The position numbers and the translations under genes are program-made. A model generated the notes under the pieces. The model ran no database searches and was not told the DNA's origin. It saw only the letters and a list, made by a program, of their open reading frames with translations. Positions 6,601 to 12,490 of a DNA stretch of 18,067 nucleotides are shown here, one piece after another (the stretch's first letter is position 1; each line of letters starts with the position of its first letter). The stretch is from the NCBI GenBank assembly GCA_030642635.1, contig DAOWNK010000027.1, forward strand, positions 1 through 18,067, written 5' to 3'. This DNA comes from Pirellulales bacterium (GTDB taxonomy: Bacteria; Planctomycetota; Planctomycetia; Pirellulales; Thermoguttaceae).

Positions 6601-7014
6601 ATGTCCGACGAAAAAAAGATCATCATCGACGAAGACTGGAAGAGTCAAGTCGAGGCTGAACGCGAAGCGGAACGCAAGGAGCAAGAGCCGAAGGCAGCAA
6701 GCTCCCAGCAGCCGCCTGTTCCGTTGCCGCCGCCGAGTCTGACGTTCCTGGCCGGCACACTCTACTTACAAGGCATGGTCTCGCTTGGCTTGTTGCCCAG
6801 CCCCACGTCCGACAAGCCGGAGATGCATCTCGAACAAGCCAAACACGCCATCGATACGCTGGAGATGCTTCAACAAAAGACCGAAGGCAATCGCACGCCT
6901 GAGGAAACCAAAGAAATGGACGCCATGTTGCACGAGTTGCGGCTTGCGTATGTGGGAAGGGGGAAGAATGTCCGGCCCGGGGATAATGGGCGGGCGCTCT
7001 ATGCGCCCGAATAA
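6601..7014 (+). CDS. DUF1844 family protein
   Basis: A 137-aa soluble protein of unknown function. Residues 1-50 are charged and then proline-rich (low complexity). The DUF1844 (PF08899) core runs from about residue 47 to 118: SLTFLAGTLYLQGMVSLGLL, then the acidic helix with AKHAIDTLEMLQQKTEGN, then EMDAMLHELRLAYV. Known members are short proteins often found near housekeeping genes; no activity is established. It follows pyrG by 75 nt in the same direction and may be cotranscribed, but it lacks a Shine-Dalgarno. The tail after LRLAYV ends NGRALYAPE, which is encoded by a hairpin-forming repeat (6992-7008), so the natural domain probably ended earlier. Confidence 0.9.
   Translation: MSDEKKIIIDEDWKSQVEAEREAERKEQEPKAASSQQPPVPLPPPSLTFLAGTLYLQGMVSLGLLPSPTSDKPEMHLEQAKHAIDTLEMLQQKTEGNRTPEETKEMDAMLHELRLAYVGRGKNVRPGDNGRALYAPE
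6992..7008. repeat. REP-like hairpin inside the 3' end of the DUF1844 gene
   Basis: GGGCGC-TCTAT-GCGCCC, a perfect 6-bp stem with a 5-nt loop, ends three bases before the TAA (7012-7014) and encodes part of the terminal GRALYAPE. Confidence 0.6.
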
Positions 7015-7350
7015 CCCATCCCTGATGATTTGCAGCCCACCGCGAGACACGCCGGAGGTCTTTGGGAAACATCCGCCGGGCCGGACATCAATGTATGTAT
7101 TGCAGTATTTGTTTCTCAGGAAAGCCTTTCGATCAATAGGCGGTGAAAGGCGGAGTCTAGCACTTAGCAGAAATGTTGACAAGTCCCTTAGGGGAAGATT
7201 TTTGTGGGACATTCCGGCAGGCAGTGGGCCTTATCGCTTTCTGCCATAGTTCATGGCCCAGGCCGGTAGACCGGGGCTATGAATGTTGAATTTATGCGAA
7301 CCACACTGCTCGCGGCGACATGACACCAAAGAGGGGGTGACACCACAATG
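7015..7350. other. Gene-free convergent region between DUF1844 and greA genes
   Basis: No gene is supported on either strand. It contains an imperfect CCC-TTA-GGG hairpin followed by TTTTT (about 7184-7204), which could weakly terminate plus-strand transcription, and a longer imperfect hairpin at 7250-7283. A TTGACA at 7176-7181 has no matching -10. The last 35 bases carry two copies of TGACACCA. Confidence 0.6.
7250..7283. repeat. Imperfect hairpin downstream of greA
   Basis: TTCATGGCCC and GGGGCTATGAA form the outer arms, and CCGG-TAGA-CCGG the inner stem. Located 67 nt beyond the greA stop in the convergent gap, it could act as a bidirectional transcript end or be another REP-like copy. 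There is no T-run. Confidence 0.55.
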
Positions 7351-7830
7351 CTACCCATCGAACCGAATCTCGAGAATCTCGAACTTCAGCGTCCCTTGCG
7401 GCACCTCGATTTCCACACGCTGGCCGACCTTCTTGCCGACCAGGCCCTGAGCCAACGGGCTGGTGAACAGTATCTTGCCTGCCTCGTAGTCCTCTTCGCC
7501 GGCGCCGACCAGCGTGAACTCCTCGTCGTCGTCGAACGACAGGTCCTTCACACGAACGGTGCTGCTGAAACCGATCTCATCCCGCGGCAGTTTTGACGGA
7601 TCGACAAGCACTGCTCGGGCAAGCTTATCGCGCAAGACGTTGATTCGTGCCTCCATCATCGCGCGGTTTTCCTGCGCACCCAGATACTCGGCGTTTTCGG
7701 TCAGATCGCCTTCCGCACGAGCGTCGGCAAGCCGCTGGAGTATTTTGGGCAACTCGACTGTGTGAAGCCGGTCGAGATCGGCCTTGATCTTATCGTAGCC
7801 GGTACGTGTCATCGGAATGCGATCCGACAT
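7351..7830 (-). CDS. greA: Transcription elongation factor GreA
   Basis: Rescues backtracked RNA polymerase by stimulating cleavage of the extruded transcript. With the chosen start the protein is 159 aa, the normal GreA length. The N-terminal coiled coil contains the tip motif GDLTENAEY (residues 41-49) with the acidic residues D42 and E45 that act in the polymerase channel. The C-terminal FKBP-like domain contains the LVGAGEEDYEAGKILFTSPLAQGLVGKK-type segment, here at about residues 106-133. The ATG at 7830 is preferred because AGGAGA stands 7-8 nt upstream and the protein then begins MSDRIPMTRTGYDK; an in-frame ATG at 7899 would add 23 unlike residues. It is the last gene of the long minus-strand block and probably also has its own promoter. 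Confidence 0.96.
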   Translation of the reverse strand: MSDRIPMTRTGYDKIKADLDRLHTVELPKILQRLADARAEGDLTENAEYLGAQENRAMMEARINVLRDKLARAVLVDPSKLPRDEIGFSSTVRVKDLSFDDDEEFTLVGAGEEDYEAGKILFTSPLAQGLVGKKVGQRVEIEVPQGTLKFEILEIRFDG

Positions 7831-7851
7831 AGCGGTTTCTCCTGTTGTTTC

Positions 7852-7857
7852 ACTATA
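7852..7857 (-). promoter_or_regulatory. Possible greA -10 box
   Basis: On the minus strand TATAGT lies 21 nt upstream of the greA ATG and just ahead of the AGGAGA ribosome site. A -35 is poor (TTTTCC at 16-nt spacing), so this is a weak candidate. Confidence 0.25.
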
Positions 7858-7890
7858 TTGTTGTGGATTTGTGGGAAAAGTGTAAATGCG

Positions 7891-7902
7891 AAGCCGCAAG
7901 CG
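7891..7902. repeat. Degenerate copy of the AAGCCGCAAGCG hairpin
   Basis: AAGCCGCAAGCG matches the left 12 bases of the intact palindrome at 14094-14109, but the right arm has decayed (GTCTCTG in place of GGCTTTT). It lies just after the stop of the GT-C gene, the same relation the intact copy has to xylB. Confidence 0.45.
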
Positions 7903-7908
7903 TCTCTG

Positions 7909-9726
7909 TTACCGAAGCATTACCAACCGGTAGCGACGCACCTCGCCTTCGACGTTGCAGAAACGGTATTCGGTTAGCGTGAGCAGGTGATCGTCTGAAT
8001 CGTTGTCCGAGTCGGAATCAACCAGTCGGTTGAGCGTGGGATCGTATCGCGCGGCGCCGCCGGCGACCGTCTCGGCCAACAGCAGGTGCGTGAAGCCGGC
8101 GTCGCGCAGCCGACGACTCAGATCCGCCGGACCGGTAACGCCACGGTCGTAGTGCACCGAGCGGCGGTAGGCGTCCTCGTGCGTAACGCGGCGGTTAAAG
8201 TAAAAGGTGTGGTCGTCCTGGCTGAGGATATGTGCGTCCTTCGGCAGAACCGCGTCGGCCACCGCCGCGGCCGGCCAGGTCGGCTCGTGCCGTGAGAGAT
8301 ACGCGCCGCGATCTTCCAACCCCACGGCCACTGCCGCCCGATCCCGGCAGCGTCCGAGTGGGAGTATCGCCATGGCGACGATCACGGCGGCAAACGACGC
8401 GGACACGATCAATCGCGGCATTGGGCGAAACCTCCTAAGTTCGATCCATACCCAAGCCGTCACCACTGCCAGCAGCGGAACCGTCGGGAGCAGCAGCCGC
8501 ACATCACCGTGTAGCAGAAACCAGAGGACAAAATAACCGGCCGCCGTCGTCGTTAAGGTGCCCAGTCCGCGCAGACGTCGGCACAGCAACACACCGGGCA
8601 CGGCGGCTGTTAGCAACGCACCTAACTGGTATACAACGTCCGATGCACCGGTCGCGGCGAACACACCGCTTGGTAGTGAAAACATTGTGTTGCCGCTGTG
8701 CCATACCGCCTCGGCATACCACGGCACGCACACGCAGACGGCCACCAGTGTCGCAACGGCGGCGCCGGCAAGCAGAAAACCTTTGTGTCGCGCATCACGT
8801 GCGAGTGTCCAGAGCCACGTTGCGCAAAAGGCTGCCGCGAAGAGTATCGCGGCCGGCTTTACCGCCAGTGCGCCGCCGGCGGCCAGTCCTGCGACGACAA
8901 ACCAGCGTCGGTCCAGTCCGCCTACCGCCGCACGCCACCATGCAGCCAAGGCTAACGTGGTCATCGTGGCCAGTGCCAGATGGTTCATCGTGGCGGTCTG
9001 CAGGTTGTTCACGCCCGGGACCAGTACGACCAAACAACCGGCGATCAATCCCCAGTGGCGCCCGACGATCGGTCCGGCCAGCACGACCGTAGCCAGCGCA
9101 AGCAGTACTCCAAATCCCCAATGGACGAGCTGTGCACACACACCGCCGTCCAGCGCAAGTGCCCAGAGATACCACATTTCGGTCAAAAGTACGGATGCGG
9201 TGCGGTTGTGGTACGGCAAGTTGCCGATGCGGTGCTCGGCCAGGAAGACTTTTGATAGATCAAGGTGACAGCAGAGTGCATCGCCGGCCGTTGGCGGCGC
9301 CAGTACGGTAATGAGCGTTCCAAAGCACACCGCACCGGCCGCCAGCAAAACACCGTATATCAGCCAACCGGCAGGCGGCGCCCAGGGCACCTTCGATTGT
9401 TCGCCGGATATTCCCCCCAAGCCATTTTCCGATACGAATTCAGCCTTGCCGACAGCAGGAGTGCAGCAACGAATAATCTCGACGAATCCCCAAAAGCAAC
9501 CCACTGCGGTCAAAACGCCGATTACCGGCACGTATAACGCACCGAGCAACCCCAAGGCAAGCAGCACCAATCCGGCGGCAATCAAGCCCACCGCGACACT
9601 ACAGACGCCGTTGGACAGCCGGTCTTCTTCGCCGACGTTCAATACTCGCAAAATCGGCCTGCCGAAGCCGAACACAGCGGTAAATATGCCGCAGAATGCG
9701 AGGATCGAGAGGAGTTGGTAGAGCAT
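7909..9726 (-). CDS. GT-C fold membrane glycosyltransferase (ArnT/PMT-like)
   Basis: A 605-aa polytopic inner-membrane protein with roughly a dozen hydrophobic segments in the first ~465 residues and a soluble C-terminal domain. The first large periplasmic loop has TAGDALCCHLDLSKVFLAEHRI (about residues 146-167, given here in parts: D149 is the likely catalytic Asp, in the position of the GT39/ArnT acidic residue), followed by PYHNRT and TEMWYLWAL. These features are those of lipid-linked-sugar glycosyltransferases of the GT-C/PMT_2 type, which transfer sugars on the outer face of the membrane. Acceptor and donor cannot be told. GGAG lies 11 nt before the ATG, inside the last codons of the small upstream gene (3-nt gap), so the two are probably translationally coupled. 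Downstream is greA. Confidence 0.8.
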   Translation of the reverse strand: MLYQLLSILAFCGIFTAVFGFGRPILRVLNVGEEDRLSNGVCSVAVGLIAAGLVLLALGLLGALYVPVIGVLTAVGCFWGFVEIIRCCTPAVGKAEFVSENGLGGISGEQSKVPWAPPAGWLIYGVLLAAGAVCFGTLITVLAPPTAGDALCCHLDLSKVFLAEHRIGNLPYHNRTASVLLTEMWYLWALALDGGVCAQLVHWGFGVLLALATVVLAGPIVGRHWGLIAGCLVVLVPGVNNLQTATMNHLALATMTTLALAAWWRAAVGGLDRRWFVVAGLAAGGALAVKPAAILFAAAFCATWLWTLARDARHKGFLLAGAAVATLVAVCVCVPWYAEAVWHSGNTMFSLPSGVFAATGASDVVYQLGALLTAAVPGVLLCRRLRGLGTLTTTAAGYFVLWFLLHGDVRLLLPTVPLLAVVTAWVWIELRRFRPMPRLIVSASFAAVIVAMAILPLGRCRDRAAVAVGLEDRGAYLSRHEPTWPAAAVADAVLPKDAHILSQDDHTFYFNRRVTHEDAYRRSVHYDRGVTGPADLSRRLRDAGFTHLLLAETVAGGAARYDPTLNRLVDSDSDNDSDDHLLTLTEYRFCNVEGEVRRYRLVMLR

Positions 9727-9729
9727 TTT

Positions 9730-9945
9730 TTACAACACTCCGAACAGATACAGAAAATAAGTGCTTATGACCACAACGACCCAGGCTGCAAACAACCACG
9801 ATCGCCAAGCAGCAGCCGGCGATGGGCTGCCGTGCTGCTGGGCGTCTGGTGTCAAAAACCTCGATGCCACCATGTGGTGCGCCCGACGCATCCTCGGTGT
9901 TGATACTGCATTTTCATTTTCCGTTTGTTGGTAGAAAGCAATCAT
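9730..9945 (-). CDS. Small single-pass membrane protein
   Basis: A 71-aa product starting MIAFYQQTENENAVS, with a hydrophilic, proline/alanine-containing N-terminal part and one C-terminal hydrophobic helix (SWLFAAWVVVVISTYFLYLF, residues about 50-69). AGGAA lies about 8 nt before the ATG at 9945, which favours this start over an ATG at 9993 inside a repeat hairpin. Its stop is 3 nt before the GT-C gene start and its last codons contain that gene's ribosome site. This suggests a real coupled gene whose product may assist the glycosyltransferase (inference). No family is recognised. Confidence 0.55.
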   Translation of the reverse strand: MIAFYQQTENENAVSTPRMRRAHHMVASRFLTPDAQQHGSPSPAAAWRSWLFAAWVVVVISTYFLYLFGVL

Positions 9946-9963
9946 GGTTGTGTTCCTGTAAAG

Positions 9964-9982
9964 CCGCGACCAGTGGTCGCGG
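9964..9982. repeat. Solitary REP-like hairpin
   Basis: CCGCGACC-AGT-GGTCGCGG, a perfect 8-bp stem with a 3-nt loop preceded by AAAG. It lies 17 nt past the stop of the HAD-fold gene and 18 nt before the next gene start. Size and loop match the units of the paired elements elsewhere in the window. Confidence 0.75.
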
Positions 9983-9999
9983 ATCGCACCCATTAAAAA

Positions 10000-10764
10000 T
10001 CAACCGGCGGCGGCCATAGCACGCGGTGGACCGAACAGATCGAGCAACTCATCGAATCGGGTAACATAAACGTCGGCCTCGACGCCGGGCTGGTAGTTTA
10101 CCGCAACGGTGGACATGCCGACCGCCGCCGCACCGGCAAGCCGTGTGGTATCGTGGCCGACAAATGCCACTTCTCCGGCCGGCAGATTCATCGCATGCAG
10201 TGCTGACTGGTAACAGACGGCATCGGGCATCGTCCGGCCAAGGTCGATCGAAGAGACGACTGCTGTAAACATTTTTCCCGCGGCGAATCGTTGAAGTTGT
10301 TCTTCGATGACGGCGGCCGGGCGTTCGGAGTCGGCCACGGCGGCCAGCACCATGCCTGCATTGTATAGCCGCGCCAAGGTGGATTTTACACCGGGCAGCA
10401 GCCGTGCGGTGCGTTGCAACTCCAGGCGACGTGCCCGACATGCAGCCTCGACCTCGTCGATCTGCCCCGGCGAGAGTCCGGCCGAGAGTAAAAACGCGCG
10501 GAATGCCTCGCCGAACGTCTTTTGCCCACGATGCACCTCGGCCATGTAGTCGCGGCCCCAGACGTGGAAGAAACTGCGATAGTTGGTGTGCAGCCCGAGC
10601 TGTGCCAGCACGCGCAACACCCACAGTCGCCAAACGGTATCGTCGTAGAGCACGTTGCACAACTCGAACAGTACGCCGCGAATGTTGCCTTTAAGCGGCG
10701 CCGAGCACGGCAGCCGGATAATAGCTGCACTGTCGGCCTCGGTGGCGAGCTTCCTGCTCATCAC
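10000..10764 (-). CDS. HAD-superfamily protein with lost catalytic residues
   Basis: A 254-aa protein with the haloacid dehalogenase fold order, but all four catalytic motifs are altered. Motif I, normally DxD, reads VLFELCNVLY (E34, C36). Motif II is VADS (S146 retained). The motif III Lys is M179 in GRTMPD (usually KPD). Motif IV, normally GD..ND, reads VGHDTTRLAGA (H204, R208). The cap helices (residues 42-125, with HTNYRSFFHVWGRDYM) look intact. It is therefore probably a non-catalytic or repurposed HAD protein. The listed start is GTG 10764, followed immediately by ATG 10761; AAAGGA lies 9-12 nt upstream. It is 26 nt downstream of the SpsF-like gene and surely cotranscribed with it. Confidence 0.8.
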   Translation of the reverse strand: MMSRKLATEADSAAIIRLPCSAPLKGNIRGVLFELCNVLYDDTVWRLWVLRVLAQLGLHTNYRSFFHVWGRDYMAEVHRGQKTFGEAFRAFLLSAGLSPGQIDEVEAACRARRLELQRTARLLPGVKSTLARLYNAGMVLAAVADSERPAAVIEEQLQRFAAGKMFTAVVSSIDLGRTMPDAVCYQSALHAMNLPAGEVAFVGHDTTRLAGAAAVGMSTVAVNYQPGVEADVYVTRFDELLDLFGPPRAMAAAG

Positions 10765-10790
10765 AGATTCGATTCCTTTCGATTAGCTAC

Positions 10791-11540
10791 TCATCCTTTT
10801 ACACATGTGCGATTCAACGCAGCCATCCGCTGTCGCAAGGCGGGTTGCTGGTCCAACAGTCCGGCGATCCTCTGCCAATCCATCGATTCAGGCCCCAAGG
10901 CATCGTAAATCGCCAGCGTGTTGTCCCAATCTTCTTCCATATCGACCGTCAAGCGAACGTCGTCGCGGTCGAGTTGCGGCGGGGCGGGAATTAGCCGGAC
11001 GTGGAACTTCTCGGGGTGCGAGTAGATGTAACGTGTAACGTGCTCGCGATCGGCCGGAGTTTTTGCCGAACGAACTGACCGACGCAATGCACTCGTGCGG
11101 AACCATTCCGCGTAGATGCCTACCGGCGAGAGGATCGCCGGCCGACCGTCTTGCAAACAGTAGCTGGCGTAGTCGCAATTCGGCTGCGACTGGGCTGAGG
11201 TGACCAGCCGGTCGATCAGCCCGGGGTCGATAAACGGGTTGTCGCCGCGAACTCGAACCACCGACTCGGCCGGATATTCCTCCAACGCCTTGGTGAAACG
11301 GTGCAAGGCGTCCGGCTGGTCGCCGACGAACACCGGAACGTCGGACGGGATCAACTCGCGGATGCAACGGTGTTCCTGCCGCTTACATGCGATCACGATT
11401 ACGCCGTCCAGCCGTGTGCAGTCGGTCACACGGCGCACCACCCACTCCAAAAGCGATTGTGCACCAATCCTGCGGCAGGCAATACTGCGAAAATGCTGCG
11501 ACGTAAAACACGCCTGAACGATTCCTAACGTCTTGAGCAT
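10791..11540 (-). CDS. SpsF-like cytidylyltransferase-family protein, divergent nucleotide loop
   Basis: A 249-aa protein resembling the SpsF/CMP-sugar synthetase family (PF02348, Rossmann-like nucleotidyltransferase fold). Preserved features are SLLEWVVRRV (29-38), DGVIVIAC, VFVGDQPDALHRF (70-82), VVRVRGDNPFIDPGLID (94-110) with the metal-site D100, and later REHVTRYIYSHPEKF and RLTVDMEEDWD. The N-terminal signature, usually QARMGSTRLPGK, is replaced by QACFTSQHFRSIA, so the residues that bind the CTP phosphates are missing. The ATG at 11540 has AAGGA about 9 nt upstream. KdsB in the same window keeps the intact signature. It may act in surface-sugar activation, or may have lost that activity. 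Confidence 0.75.
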   Translation of the reverse strand: MLKTLGIVQACFTSQHFRSIACRRIGAQSLLEWVVRRVTDCTRLDGVIVIACKRQEHRCIRELIPSDVPVFVGDQPDALHRFTKALEEYPAESVVRVRGDNPFIDPGLIDRLVTSAQSQPNCDYASYCLQDGRPAILSPVGIYAEWFRTSALRRSVRSAKTPADREHVTRYIYSHPEKFHVRLIPAPPQLDRDDVRLTVDMEEDWDNTLAIYDALGPESMDWQRIAGLLDQQPALRQRMAALNRTCVKG

Positions 11541-11716
11541 CTGGCTCGTCCTTGATCGAGTTTGTCAGATTGGAAAGCCGGTCGCCAGGCCGAATCGGAC
11601 AGAGGTTGAGTTTACCACTTTTGTCTGCAAAACGTCAAGGGGAACGGAAAACTGGAAAGCAAAAGCATGGTGCCAGCACTGCTTGCACTGGTCTGTAGTA
11701 ATATCAAAGGAAATCC

Positions 11717-11787
11717 AGTGGCACCGGCGTCTCGCCGGTGGCGCGTTGCCATGAATTTCCTCACACCGGCGAGACGCCGGTGCCACT
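11717..11787. repeat. BIME-like perfect inverted pair
   Basis: Perfect 24-bp arms at 11717-11740 and 11764-11787. Each arm is a hairpin CACCGGCG-TCT-CGCCGGTG (8-bp stem, 3-nt loop) with the foot AGTGG. The spacer is 23 nt. It ends 15 nt beyond the stop of the upstream HAD gene, in the 262-bp gap before the SpsF-like gene, which otherwise shows nothing recognisable. Confidence 0.92.
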
Positions 11788-11802
11788 ACGCTTATTGACA
11801 AA

Positions 11803-12471
11803 TCAAGCAGTATTACGGTTTATCCCCAACACCTCGTACAGCCGTGCATCGGAGAGGCTATCGACGACCAGCGAGGCGGTGCTGAAGTCGTGCGATCTGC
11901 TGTGCTCGCTCGGCACGGCCACGGTAAACGCATCGGCGGCGACCGCCGCCAAGCATCCGTTCCGGCTGTCTTCCAGCACCAGAGTTTGCTCGGCAGGCAA
12001 TCCGAAGCGTGCCGCTGCGGTCAGGTAAATCTCCGGATCGGGTTTGCCATGCGAAACGTCTTCGGCAGTAAGGATGAACGCAAAGCGACGCTGCAAGTCG
12101 AACGGCGAAAGGCAGACGTCGGCCAGCTTGCGAGGGCTGCTGGTTCCGATCGCCTTGGGTATCTCAGCCGCCTCCAGGGCGTCGAGCAACTCGAACACCC
12201 CGGGCATCGTCGCCAGATGCTCGTCCAACATGCCGATAAACAGCCCGTTCGACTCGGTCGCCAACTCCTCCCAAGGCTCGTCAAGGTCGTGCCATCGGAT
12301 CATCTTATCGAAGGCCGCTTGCGGTTGCAGACCCATCATCTCGTTTTTCAACTCGTCTGGGAACGGGCGCCCGCGACGGCGCAACAACTCGGTACCGGCC
12401 ATCGTGTAAATGTTCTCGGTGTCGAATATCAGGCCGTCCATGTCGAAGATAACAGCACTGGGAGTAGGCAT
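11803..12471 (-). CDS. HAD-family phosphatase / beta-phosphoglucomutase-like
   Basis: A 222-aa cytoplasmic HAD hydrolase of the beta-phosphoglucomutase type with every motif intact: FDMDGLIFDTE (nucleophile D10, acid D12), GTSS (T110/S111), HGKPDPEIY (K143) and LEDSRNG (E167, D168). The small helical cap lies between motifs I and II. Substrates of this family are small sugar or polyol phosphates; the neighbourhood of xylB suggests a sugar phosphate, but specificity cannot be read. The start ATG at 12471 has no clear Shine-Dalgarno. It follows the 522-aa membrane gene by 19 nt. Confidence 0.9.
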   Translation of the reverse strand: MPTPSAVIFDMDGLIFDTENIYTMAGTELLRRRGRPFPDELKNEMMGLQPQAAFDKMIRWHDLDEPWEELATESNGLFIGMLDEHLATMPGVFELLDALEAAEIPKAIGTSSPRKLADVCLSPFDLQRRFAFILTAEDVSHGKPDPEIYLTAAARFGLPAEQTLVLEDSRNGCLAAVAADAFTVAVPSEHSRSHDFSTASLVVDSLSDARLYEVLGINRNTA

Positions 12472-12490
12472 AAAATTTCAGATTTAGGAT

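Noticed and set aside
7176..7204. TTGACA in the DUF1844-greA gap as a promoter
   Set aside because: The matching -10 position reads TTTTTG and no plus-strand gene follows.
7831..7899. Longer GreA start at ATG 7899 (182 aa)
   Set aside because: The extra 23 residues are unlike GreA, and ATG 7830 has a good AGGAGA ribosome site and the family's normal length.
9946..9993. Longer start for the small membrane protein at ATG 9993
   Set aside because: The added 16 codons run through a REP-like hairpin, whereas ATG 9945 has an AGGAA ribosome site.
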